Both the position numbers and the translations under genes were made by a program. A stretch of DNA of 64,000 nucleotides from Collinsella aerofaciens (GTDB taxonomy: Bacteria > Actinomycetota > Coriobacteriia > Coriobacteriales > Coriobacteriaceae), in assembly GCF_902364355.1 (NCBI RefSeq), contig NZ_CABJDK010000008.1, positions 7,211 to 71,210 of the forward strand, written 5' to 3'. Shown piece after piece: positions 52,247 to 60,874 of this stretch. The notes beneath the pieces were generated by a model. It had not been told where the DNA came from and ran no database searches. It was given only the letters and a program-made list of their open reading frames with translations. How positions within the stretch are numbered: position 1 is the stretch's first letter; each line of letters begins with the position of its first letter.

Positions 52247-52965
52247 TCATCACCCTCTTTGGCGATCGGGTCAGCGGTAGTCGCGGTAGCCACGCCAGCA
52301 TCAACCGCAGCGGAAGCATCCTGCACCTGAGTCCTAGCCGTCACCGGTGCCGAACCAACCTGAATATCCCCGCGCGCCCAATCACCATCGAGTGCACGCG
52401 CCACCCAGTGATAGATGGGAATCGTAAAGAAGATCAGCGCGGCAAAGGGGCCGGCACCAAACGGGAACATCAGCAAAAAGAACAGCAGCCAACACACAGC
52501 CCAATACGGGAACGACTGGAACGGGCCCTTCACCGGAGTCGAGCCAACCGCACCGCCACTCGTCGCCTGCGCCGTAGCGGCATTGGCGGCCTGTGCACTC
52601 CAGCTTGCCGCTTGCGCCGCCTTGGCCGCAGCATCACTCGCCTGCGTTGCCGCCTCGGTAGCGCGTGCCGCCGCCTCGTGGGTACGGGCACGCTCCGCCG
52701 CCTCGGCCTCGCGCTGACGGGCGCGGTCCTCGTTCTCAAACTCGATATCGTCCTCAATCTCATCGCTCGGATTGAGCAGCTCATCCAGACTCACACCATA
52801 GAGCTTGGCGAGCGAAATCAGGTTCTCGGTATCGGGCGAGCTCTCCGCGCGCTCCCATTTACTGACCGCTTGGCGTGACAGTCCCAGCTTTCGCGCCAAT
52901 CCTTCTTGGCTAAAGCCCTTGCTGCGGCGAAGGTCGGCGAGCCGCTGAGCAGTTTCTACATTCAT
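52243..52965 (-). CDS. HTH-type (Xre/Cro) regulator with membrane segments
   Basis: A 240-residue protein. Residues 1-65 are an Xre-type HTH domain (LADLRRSKGFSQEGLARKLGLSRQAVSKWERAESSPD). Then come an acidic segment, a very Ala-rich helical linker (95-150, ARATEAATQASDAAAKAAQAAS) and two membrane segments (about 160-200). It is probably a membrane-bound transcription factor controlling the downstream DUF4097 gene, perhaps responding to envelope state. The ATG at 52965 has AGGAGG upstream, which rejects the longer frame to 53214. Confidence 0.82.
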   Translation of the reverse strand: MNVETAQRLADLRRSKGFSQEGLARKLGLSRQAVSKWERAESSPDTENLISLAKLYGVSLDELLNPSDEIEDDIEFENEDRARQREAEAAERARTHEAAARATEAATQASDAAAKAAQAASWSAQAANAATAQATSGGAVGSTPVKGPFQSFPYWAVCWLLFFLLMFPFGAGPFAALIFFTIPIYHWVARALDGDWARGDIQVGSAPVTARTQVQDASAAVDAGVATATTADPIAKEGDE

Positions 52966-53232
52966 GGTTCCTCCTATGCGATGCCAGCCGTGCCGCCGGA
53001 CCGTTTTTGTTCTTAAGGCGCCTTGCACAGTTAAAAATCTATCCGCCACCGCCAAAATCATGCTACCTATTCTAGTGAGATTTTTGACAACCGGCGGTTG
53101 CGGGCACATATGAGCTGCGGAAATGTGTCCAAACAAAGCAATGACCCACAGCTCGGTTGTCCCCGTTGCGGCGTTAACGGTAGTATGGTCGTACTGTTTA
53201 TTCCGCACCGCCATCGGAGGGAGTTCCGCGCC

Positions 53233-54105
53233 GTGAACCGCGATTTCGCATCATCGCTCATCCAGCTCAACAACACGTTCTATCGCGAACACTCCGCCTC
53301 CTTTTCCGATACGCGGCAGGCCCCGTGGCCCGGCTGGGTGCGCACCATGGACATCGCGCTCGGGCAGCTCGAAGTCGCCACGATCGAGCATCCCGTCCGC
53401 GTCTTCGATCTTGCCTGCGGCAATATGCGATTCGAGAACTTTGCCGCCGGCGGCGCACTTGCCGCCAAGGGCGTCGATGGCGCAAACCCCTCGGCAGACG
53501 CCAGCTGCCCGTTTGAGTTCTATGGTGTTGACTCGTGTCAGGATTTGGCTATCGATGCGCACGGTCACGCCCTGCGCATTCCCAACCTGCACTTCCAGGA
53601 ACTCGACGTGCTCGATGCCCTTATGAAGCTCAACCCCGCCGAGACACCCGACGTGCTTTTCGACGCCCCGCTCGCCGACATCTCGGTCTGCTTTGGATTT
53701 ATGCACCACGTGCCGTCGTGCGAGTACCGCGTACGCGTGCTCGACGCTCTGGTGCGCCAGACGCGCCCAGGCGGCATCATCGCCATCAGCTTTTGGGAGT
53801 TTATGAACGACGAGCGCATGGCGCGCAAAGCCGTTCGCGCCGAGGCCCGCGCCGAGCTCACCCCGCCGTTTGAGGGTTACGATTCCGCGCAGTTTGAAGC
53901 CGGTGACCACCTCATTGGCTGGCAAAACGACCGCCACGCCTACCGCTATTGCCATCACTTTGACGATCAGCAGATCACCGACCTGGTGCGCGGTGTCCGC
54001 ACGTTCTACAAGAGCGGCGAGGTCCCCGTGCGCGAGCTTGAGCGTTTCCATGCCGACGGTCGCAGCGGCGAGCTCAACCGCTATGTGATTCTCAAGCGCC
54101 TGTAG
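53233..54105 (+). CDS. class I SAM-dependent methyltransferase
   Basis: A 290-residue soluble protein with a Rossmann methyltransferase fold: VFDLACGNMRFENF (motif I), YGVDSCQDLAIDA, DISVCFGFMHHVPS and TRPGGIIAISFWEF. The GxGxG loop is replaced by ACGNMR, common in methyltransferases of unknown substrate. GGAGGGAG lies upstream of the GTG at 53233. Substrate unknown. Confidence 0.78.
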   Translation: MNRDFASSLIQLNNTFYREHSASFSDTRQAPWPGWVRTMDIALGQLEVATIEHPVRVFDLACGNMRFENFAAGGALAAKGVDGANPSADASCPFEFYGVDSCQDLAIDAHGHALRIPNLHFQELDVLDALMKLNPAETPDVLFDAPLADISVCFGFMHHVPSCEYRVRVLDALVRQTRPGGIIAISFWEFMNDERMARKAVRAEARAELTPPFEGYDSAQFEAGDHLIGWQNDRHAYRYCHHFDDQQITDLVRGVRTFYKSGEVPVRELERFHADGRSGELNRYVILKRL

Positions 54106-54224
54106 GTATCGGCGACTCGCCGCCGAGCCGCACCGCATCTTTCGGGCAAACCATGCCCACCCTTTTTCAACCCATTGACGGAACGCGCCTGCAATGTGTT
54201 CCATACGTATGACCAAGGAGCCTC

Positions 54225-55064
54225 ATGGGAGCCGTCCACGTTCGCACACCTAAGAACTTTGTGCTCGAGGAGCGCCTGGAGCGCTACGCCAATGCGATTG
54301 AGACGAACCCCGAGTCTTATGCCGGGAATTGGCGCGAAGCCTGCGCGCCAGCCGGCGGCGCACCCTTCACCCGCCTTCATCTGGATCTGGGCTGCGGCAA
54401 AGGCACCTATCTGGTTGAGCAAGCTCGCCGCGAGCCAAACACGCTCTTTATCGGCATGGACCAGGAGCCCATCTGCATCGCCTATGCCGCACAGAAAATC
54501 TGCGAGCAGGGGCTGTCCAACGCACTCGTCCTGCCCCGAGGTGCCGCATCGCTGCCGCAGCTATTTGCCGCAGGCGAGCTCGATGCCATCACCATCAACT
54601 TTCCCACGCCGCAGCCCAAGGCCAAGTACGCCAAAAAGCGACTCGTCCATGTCGACCACCTAATGCTGTACCGTCCGCTCTTTTCAGCCGGTGCCACCGT
54701 CACACTGCGAACCGACAGTAAGCCATTGCGCGACTACGCCTTGGGGCAGTTTGCCGCGGCCGGCTACGATACACTTTGGGTAAGTGACGACGTTCGCCGC
54801 GACCATCCCGAGCATCCCGAGACCGAATACGAGCAGCGCACCCGCGATATGGGTGCCGTCGTCTATGGCATTTGCGCCACACCCGGCGCGCAGCCCACCG
54901 ACGAACAGCTCACAGCGGGTCGCATGCAGGAGCAAAGTCTTGCCTGCTACCTGCCCGATAACCTCGATGAGCTCACCTACGTGCCCCTCGGCATGGAAGA
55001 GGCCGTCGAGAACTTTAAAAACCGCGCCCGCAAGGGCAAGAAGCGCTTACCGCAGGAGTCCTAG
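54225..55064 (+). CDS. TrmB-like tRNA (guanine-N7)-methyltransferase, divergent
   Basis: A 279-residue protein resembling TrmB, which methylates G46 in the tRNA variable loop. Motif I is LHLDLGCGKGTYLVEQAR, followed by NTLFIGMDQE, and the tRNA-binding block ITINFPTPQPKAKYAKKRLVH, where TrmB normally has NFSDPWPKxxHxKRR. The Ser-Asp-Pro-Trp piece is replaced, so the active site is altered. The last 80 residues are extra compared with short TrmB. AAGGAG lies before the ATG. Confidence 0.72.
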   Translation: MGAVHVRTPKNFVLEERLERYANAIETNPESYAGNWREACAPAGGAPFTRLHLDLGCGKGTYLVEQARREPNTLFIGMDQEPICIAYAAQKICEQGLSNALVLPRGAASLPQLFAAGELDAITINFPTPQPKAKYAKKRLVHVDHLMLYRPLFSAGATVTLRTDSKPLRDYALGQFAAAGYDTLWVSDDVRRDHPEHPETEYEQRTRDMGAVVYGICATPGAQPTDEQLTAGRMQEQSLACYLPDNLDELTYVPLGMEEAVENFKNRARKGKKRLPQES

Positions 55065-55373
55065 GGGCTTCTGATGGTCGCGGCATCGGCAGACAAGCGC
55101 AAATAAGCGCCAGCGAACGATCCTCAGACCTAAGTGAGTAGACTTTTTAGCAATAGCCAAGCACAACCCGCATAGCGAAAACTAAAACCGCAGGTAGAGC
55201 CCTTGCGTAAAAACCATGTGCTCGCGATATCGCAAAAAGTCTACTCACTTAGCTGGCGACTGCACCAAACGGCTGGGCAGAACGCCCATTTCCTGCATTT
55301 TCCCGCGCGCTAGCACCCCGCGCCGCCGCTACGCCATAATGGATGGCGAACAAACGCGAGAGAAAGCAACCAC
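55065..55373. other. intergenic region with a large hairpin element
   Basis: About 310 bases without a credible gene. It contains perfect 19-bp inverted repeats at 55130-55148 and 55234-55252 (listed separately) and then the promoter and ribosome-binding region of the helicase gene. Confidence 0.55.
55130..55252. repeat. 19-bp perfect inverted repeat enclosing 85 bases
   Basis: The arms are CTAAGTGAGTAGACTTTTT (55130-55148) and its exact complement (55234-55252). Inside, a second pair AGCACA and TGTGCT lies at about 55159-55164 and 55217-55222. Either arm followed by its T- or A-run could act as a terminator on one strand. The element may be a non-coding RNA, a mobile repeat or a bidirectional terminator. 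Confidence 0.8.
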
Positions 55374-58055
55374 ATGGCACAGACCACGACAGATACCGCC
55401 GCCAGCACCGTCTCGGGCGCCGGCGCCGCCAGCTCATTCTCGGGCGGCACGGGAACCGAGGCCGAGTTCGGCTCGCTCGGCGCGCTCTCCCCCACCTGGT
55501 GGGAGCCCGAAGACGGCAGTGAGCCCGAACCGTGGCTCACGCCCGATCAGGCCTTCGAACGCTTCTTTGAATGGACGAGCAATCGCGGCATTGAGCTGTG
55601 GGATCACCAAGAAGAGGCCCTCATGGATCTAGCCGCCGGTGACCATGTCATTTTGGGAACACCGACCGGATCGGGCAAGTCGCTTGTCGCGCTGGGCATG
55701 CTCTTTATGGGCATGGCGCAGGGCAAACGTTGCTATTACACGGCCCCTATCAAGGCCCTGGTCAGCGAAAAGTTCTTCGATCTGGTACAGGTGCTCGGCC
55801 GCGATAACGTCGGTATGATCACCGGCGACACGCATATCAATACCAAAGCGCCCGTCATCTGCTGCACGGCAGAGATCCTTGCCAACGACGCACTGCGCGA
55901 GGGCGAAGATGCCGATGTTGGCTGCGTCGCCATGGACGAGTTCCACTACTTTGCCGACCCCGATCGCGGTTGGGCCTGGCAGGTGCCGCTGCTCACCCTG
56001 CCTCACACGCAATTCATGCTCATGAGCGCCACACTCGGCGATGTCACTGCCATCGCCGCCTCACTTGAGGAGCACACCGGCGCAACCTGCGACTTGGTTG
56101 TCGACGCCCCGCGTCCGGTTCCGCTGAGTTATGACTATGTGACGACCTCCCTCGAGGGCACGGTCGAGCTCGCAATGCGCCGCGGCGAGGCCCCGCTCTA
56201 CATCGTGCACTTTAGCCAGGACGCCGCACTTGCGACGGCGCAATCCCTCGCCAACTTTGGTATTGCCAGCAAGGAGCAGCGTGGGGCCATCAAGGAGGCG
56301 GCCAAGGGCACGAGCTTCTCGACGGCCTTTGGCAAAATTCTTAAGCGCTTGCTCGGATGCGGCGTCGGCGTGCACCATGCTGGCATGTTGCCGCGCTATC
56401 GTCTGCTGGTCGAGCGCTTGGCACAACAGGGCCTGTTGCCCGTCATCTGCGGCACCGATACGCTCGGCGTCGGCATCAACGTGCCCATCCATACCGTGGT
56501 GCTCACCGCGCTCACCAAGTTCGACGGCTACAAGATGCGTCGTCTGCGCGCCCGCGAGTTTCATCAGATTGCCGGTCGCGCCGGCCGCTCGGGCTTCGAT
56601 ACCGAGGGCATGGTGATTGCCGAGGCACCCGAGCACGAGATCGAGAATGCCAAGCTCATGGCCAAGGCGGGCGACGACCCCAAGAAGCTCCGCAAGATTA
56701 AAAAGAAGAAGGCCCCCGAGGGCTTTGTCACCTGGAACAAGCAGACCTTTGAGCGCCTGATCGAGACGCAGCCCGAAACGCTCAAGCCGCGCCTTCGCAT
56801 CACACACTCCATGGTGATTAGCGTGGTCGAACAGGGTGGCGACGCCCGTGCCCGCGTGCACGACCTCATCGAGACGAGCCTGCAAACGCCCGAGGAAAAG
56901 GCAAAGCTCGAGGTTCGCGCCGACGAAATCTTCGCCACGCTCATCGATTCCGGTGTCGTCGTTCGCACCGAGGTGCCGCCCGCACCCGACGCTCCGGCTG
57001 ACGCCGCGCCGGACATCGACTACGCGCTGACGGTCGACCTGCCCGAGGACTTTGCGCTCGATCAGCCGCTCTCGCCGTTCTTGCTCGCCGCGTTGGAGCT
57101 GCTCGATCCCGAGAGCGAGACCTATACCATGGATTTAATCTCAATGGTCGAGGCGACGCTCGAAGATCCCAAGCAAGTGCTGCGTGCGCAGGAGCGTGCC
57201 GCACGCGATCGAGCTATGGCCGAGATGAAGGCCGACGGCATCGAGTATGAGGAGCGTCTGGAGCGCATTCAAGACGTCACGTACGAAAAGCCGCTCGAGG
57301 ATTTGCTCGACGCCGCTTTTGACAAGTACTGCCAGGAAGTACCCTGGGCAAACGACTACCAGCTCTCTCCCAAGAGCGTCCTGCGCGATATGCTGGAAAG
57401 CGCGAGCGATTTTAAGGGCTACATTCAAAAGCTCGGCATCGCCCGCTCCGAGGGCATTTTGCTGCGCTACCTGGCAGAGGCTTACCGTTCGCTCGACCGC
57501 ACCGTACCCATCGAGAAGCGCGACGAGCGCCTGCGCGACATTATCTCGTGGCTGGGCTTTGTGGTGCGCTCGGTCGACTCGAGCTTGGTAGACGAGTGGG
57601 AAAACGCTGGCAACCCGGCAGCCCTCGACGCCACGCCGCCGCAGGGCATCGACGAGGTCGTGGCGGACCGCCGCGGCTGCACGCTGTTGGTGCGCAACGC
57701 GCTCTTCCGCCGCGTGACCCTTGCCACCCGCGAGCACGTTCGCGACCTGGGCGAGCTCGACGACGACTGGGGCATGAGCGAGATCCGCTGGCAAAAAGCA
57801 CTCGACGCTTACCACGAGCAGCACGAGGAAATCCTCACCGACGGAGATGCCCGCAGCGCCGCGATGTTCTCCATCGACGAGTCCGACGAGAAGACCGCGC
57901 ACGTATGGCACGTGCACCAGATCTTTGCCGACGAGGATGGCGACCACGATTTTGGCATCATGGGCGATGTCGATCTGGACGCCACGCAAGACGGCGGCGA
58001 GGTAATCTTCAAGAACTACCGTGTCGGCTTTATCGAGGACCTGCTCGAGGACTAG
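55374..58055 (+). CDS. DEAD/DEAH-box helicase, Ski2/Mtr4-like with DUF3516
   Basis: An 893-residue helicase. Motif I is GTPTGSGKSLVALGM, motif II VAMDEFHYF (DEFH), motif III SATLGD, and motif VI QIAGRAGRSGFDTEG. The C-terminal half from about 450 holds the helical DUF3516-type domain seen in actinobacterial helicases of the Ski2/Mtr4 group. An N-terminal 50-residue Ala/Ser/Gly-rich extension is probably disordered. It likely unwinds RNA or structured nucleic acid. AGAGAAAGC lies upstream of the ATG. A strong terminator follows. Confidence 0.87.
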   Translation: MAQTTTDTAASTVSGAGAASSFSGGTGTEAEFGSLGALSPTWWEPEDGSEPEPWLTPDQAFERFFEWTSNRGIELWDHQEEALMDLAAGDHVILGTPTGSGKSLVALGMLFMGMAQGKRCYYTAPIKALVSEKFFDLVQVLGRDNVGMITGDTHINTKAPVICCTAEILANDALREGEDADVGCVAMDEFHYFADPDRGWAWQVPLLTLPHTQFMLMSATLGDVTAIAASLEEHTGATCDLVVDAPRPVPLSYDYVTTSLEGTVELAMRRGEAPLYIVHFSQDAALATAQSLANFGIASKEQRGAIKEAAKGTSFSTAFGKILKRLLGCGVGVHHAGMLPRYRLLVERLAQQGLLPVICGTDTLGVGINVPIHTVVLTALTKFDGYKMRRLRAREFHQIAGRAGRSGFDTEGMVIAEAPEHEIENAKLMAKAGDDPKKLRKIKKKKAPEGFVTWNKQTFERLIETQPETLKPRLRITHSMVISVVEQGGDARARVHDLIETSLQTPEEKAKLEVRADEIFATLIDSGVVVRTEVPPAPDAPADAAPDIDYALTVDLPEDFALDQPLSPFLLAALELLDPESETYTMDLISMVEATLEDPKQVLRAQERAARDRAMAEMKADGIEYEERLERIQDVTYEKPLEDLLDAAFDKYCQEVPWANDYQLSPKSVLRDMLESASDFKGYIQKLGIARSEGILLRYLAEAYRSLDRTVPIEKRDERLRDIISWLGFVVRSVDSSLVDEWENAGNPAALDATPPQGIDEVVADRRGCTLLVRNALFRRVTLATREHVRDLGELDDDWGMSEIRWQKALDAYHEQHEEILTDGDARSAAMFSIDESDEKTAHVWHVHQIFADEDGDHDFGIMGDVDLDATQDGGEVIFKNYRVGFIEDLLED

Positions 58056-58079
58056 CCGGGCGCAATGGGACGAAACAAA

Positions 58080-58118
58080 GCGGGGTCGCTGGCAACATCG
58101 CCAGCGGCCCCGCTTTTT
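58080..58118. terminator. bidirectional rho-independent terminator
   Basis: A 14-bp stem with one mismatch (GCGGGGTCGCTGGC / GCCAGCGGCCCCGC) and a 6-base loop is followed by TTTTT on the plus strand and by TTT on the minus strand. It separates the convergent helicase and DUF2130 genes. Confidence 0.88.
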
Positions 58119-58135
58119 GCGCGATACGCTATCCC

Positions 58136-59893
58136 CTACTCGGCATCCTCGACCTCATACGAATCCGCCTCGGCTGGCTCATCGTTCGTCTCTGTCGCGG
58201 CCCCGCGCGCCTCGTCAAACGCTGCTTTCATGGTCTTGTTGCCCCACGTGAGCTTGCGAATGGTAAGATCGTCGGCTTTCTTGTTGGCAAGGCGCAGATT
58301 GTTCTCGGAGGACAGCAACGCCTCCTTGGTTTTCTGCAGATGGCTAATCGTCTTGTCGATCTCATCGATTGCCGTTTGGAACTTGCGGCTCGCGATCTCG
58401 TAGTTGCGGCCGAAATCGTTCTTGAACTTCTCCATCTTGGCTTCGAAGTTCGTGACATCGATATTCTGCTGCTTGTACTCCGCCAGCTCCTGCTTATAGC
58501 GAAGCGAACCCATGGCGGCATTGCGCAGCAGCGTAATGATGGGAATGAAGAACTGCGGGCGAATCACATACATCTTCTCGTAGCGATAGCTCACGTCCAC
58601 GATTCCCGCGTTGTAGAGCTCGCTCTCGGGCTCGAGCAGCGTGCAGAGCACCGCGTACTCACAGCTTTTCTGGCGACGATCGTGATCGAGTTTCTTAAAG
58701 AAGTCCTCGTTTTTATGCTTGGTCGCGGTCTCGTCATTCTCGTTTTTCATCTCGAACATAATTGAGATGACCTCGTTGCCGCTCGCGTCGCACTCGCGGA
58801 AGATAAAGTCGCCCTTGGTGCCCTCGGACGCATCGTTATCTTTCTCGAAGTACGCATTGGGAAACGCCGTCATGCGCAGACGGTTGAACTCGGTCTCGCA
58901 GTGCTGCTCGAGCGACTCGCCCACCATCTTGGTGGACAGGCGAACCTTCATATCCTTAAGGCGCTCGATCTCTTCATCCTTGTAGCGAATCAGATCATCG
59001 CTCGCACGTTTGGCCTGCGCAAGCTCGAGCTCGTGTGCCGCCTTGGCCTGTTCCTCGCGCGAATCGCGCACTGCCAGCTCGCTCGTCAGTTTGGCACGCG
59101 CCTCATCACGCTCACGCTCCGCCGCGGCGACCGCCTCAGACAGGCTCATTTTTGCCATCAGCTCCTGCTCGCGCAGCTTCGCACGCAGACCCTCGGCCTC
59201 CTGCTCAGACTGAGCCCTTGCGGCGGAAAACTTCTCTTGCACCTTCGCGCGATAGTCAGTAAGCGCGCGCTCGGCCTCGCTGCGAGCGGCATCGAGCTCA
59301 CGCTGCGACTCTGCCGCGGCAGCGGCAAGCGCCATCTCCTGGGCCTTGTCCGCCGCGGCGAGCCTGGCCTGCAGCTCGGCAATCTGAGCGTCGCGCGCGG
59401 ACAGGTCGTTTTGAGCAGCATTGCGTGCCGCCGCCTCGGCAAGCCTGGCTTCATCATCTTTGCGCTCCAACTGCGCACGTAAATTGTCGATCTCGCGCTG
59501 AAGCTCGGCATTCTCCTTTTGAGCATCGGAACGGGCCTCAACCGCCGCGCGCTGACTTGCACTCTCGCGCTCTGCGGCAGCGCCTTCGAGCTTGGCGCGC
59601 AGCTCGGCAAGCTCAGCGTCGCGCTTGGCAACCTCTTGCGCCAGCTGCTGAGCTGCAGCATTCTTCTGCTCGACAAGCTGAGCGTCGCGCTGAGACTCTG
59701 CCTTTTGCAAAGCAGCCGTCGAGCGCGAGCGCTCAAGCTCCAGTGCCTGCTCGCCCTCGCGCTGGACCGCCTTCACGCGCTCATCCAGGTCGCGCGAGAA
59801 CTCGGCATCGCGCACCTGCTTGACGATATCCGCATAACCGGACGCATCGACCTTAAAAACTTCGCCGCAATGCGGGCACTTGATCTCGTTCAT
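58136..59893 (-). CDS. DUF2130 protein with zinc ribbon and coiled coil
   Basis: A 585-residue protein. An N-terminal zinc-ribbon-like motif ([14 protein letters not shown]) leads into a long Ala/Glu/Arg coiled coil (about 30-320). The C-terminal DUF2130 domain includes [61 protein letters not shown] and [23 protein letters not shown]. In the family, the E-FK/EMKN residues fit a PD-(D/E)XK-type nuclease core, possibly in DNA repair or structural maintenance, but this is inference. Nothing is known about its partner. Confidence 0.82.
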   Translation of the reverse strand: MNEIKCPHCGEVFKVDASGYADIVKQVRDAEFSRDLDERVKAVQREGEQALELERSRSTAALQKAESQRDAQLVEQKNAAAQQLAQEVAKRDAELAELRAKLEGAAAERESASQRAAVEARSDAQKENAELQREIDNLRAQLERKDDEARLAEAAARNAAQNDLSARDAQIAELQARLAAADKAQEMALAAAAAESQRELDAARSEAERALTDYRAKVQEKFSAARAQSEQEAEGLRAKLREQELMAKMSLSEAVAAAERERDEARAKLTSELAVRDSREEQAKAAHELELAQAKRASDDLIRYKDEEIERLKDMKVRLSTKMVGESLEQHCETEFNRLRMTAFPNAYFEKDNDASEGTKGDFIFRECDASGNEVISIMFEMKNENDETATKHKNEDFFKKLDHDRRQKSCEYAVLCTLLEPESELYNAGIVDVSYRYEKMYVIRPQFFIPIITLLRNAAMGSLRYKQELAEYKQQNIDVTNFEAKMEKFKNDFGRNYEIASRKFQTAIDEIDKTISHLQKTKEALLSSENNLRLANKKADDLTIRKLTWGNKTMKAAFDEARGAATETNDEPAEADSYEVEDAE

Positions 59894-59991
59894 GGCAGCT
59901 CCTCGATGGACGCAAATTTCAACCGCCTACACTCTACCGCGCCGCACGGACAAAAAAGACGCCGCCGCCATAATGGCAACGGCGCCAGAAC

Positions 59992-60022
59992 CACCACAAA
60001 GGCGACTGTCCCCTTTGTGGTG
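59992..60022 (-). terminator. hairpin after the ChbG-like gene
   Basis: The arms CACCACAAAGG and CCTTTGTGGTG are perfect complements around a loop with GACTGTCC. It lies about 11 bases after the stop codon. There is no long T-run on the minus strand. It shares the GACNGTCC/GGGACNG feature with other hairpins of the window. Confidence 0.6.
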
Positions 60023-60032
60023 ACTTGGGTCC

Positions 60033-60797
60033 TTACAGGTCGCGGTAGTCGATCAGGCGAAGATCAGGTTGAGACTCAAGCCAAGTGCGAAGCTCGGGGT
60101 CAATCAGCGCATCGACTTCCTTGGTGCGGTCGGTCGTGAGCGAGCTGTTCTCCAAGATAAAACGATCGAGATAGCCCGGATGGCACACAAAGACGACCGT
60201 CTCGCCGTCCACCATCTCGCGAACCGTCTGCATGATTGCCTCTTTGGGCTCGTAGCCCGGCTCCATCGAGCGCATCACCATGCGCAGATCAGTATCTCCG
60301 CAATGCACCACAGCCGCGGGGTCGAAGCTCGCCTTTTGCTCCTTAAGGCCCAGCTCCTGAGCAACCGCCGAGATCGCTCGGTTAAGGTTTTTGCTCATGA
60401 CGGCATGGGCCTCAAAGTAATCGGGCTCGCGGCCCACGATCTCGACAAAGCGGTCATGCTGCGCGCGGATCTCGATGCAGGCCTCGTCGAAGTCTATCAA
60501 CTCCTCGCCGCGCTTAAAATGATCGCGGAAGGTACGGCTGCTATGGAACTCGCCGTTCTCGTTGAGCATGCTCGGAATGAGCGCCGGGTCGGCACACGGC
60601 TTGCCCAGGCACACGTTGGTATGCTGACCCACCGCAATGCCGACATCCGCCACGAGCGACCAGCCACGCTCGGCCTCGGGCATATTGGGCATAAGTCCCG
60701 CCGAGCGCACCAGGCCCTCATTGATACTGCGGGCAATCCCCAGGTTAACGGCATACGAATAACCGATATCGTCGGCACGAATGAGCAATTGCTTCAT
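60033..60797 (-). CDS. ChbG/HpnK (YdjC-like) family deacetylase
   Basis: A 254-residue protein with LLIRADDIGYSYAVNLGI (metal-binding Asp-Asp), GQHTNVCLGKPCADP (His), EAHAVMSKNLNRAI and VFVCHPGYLDRFIL (His), which is the YdjC fold. Family members deacetylate chito-oligosaccharides or hopanoid sugars. It lies next to a PTS sugar transporter (73 bases apart, same strand) and may process the imported sugar. GGGGG precedes the ATG at 60797, so this start is preferred over the in-frame ATG at 60809. Confidence 0.82.
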   Translation of the reverse strand: MKQLLIRADDIGYSYAVNLGIARSINEGLVRSAGLMPNMPEAERGWSLVADVGIAVGQHTNVCLGKPCADPALIPSMLNENGEFHSSRTFRDHFKRGEELIDFDEACIEIRAQHDRFVEIVGREPDYFEAHAVMSKNLNRAISAVAQELGLKEQKASFDPAAVVHCGDTDLRMVMRSMEPGYEPKEAIMQTVREMVDGETVVFVCHPGYLDRFILENSSLTTDRTKEVDALIDPELRTWLESQPDLRLIDYRDL

Positions 60798-60874
60798 ATT
60801 GACCCCCATCTACGGAAAGGGACACTTGAAGCGCAGCCAAGTGCCCCAGATAATTGTCCTACCGAACGGATGCT

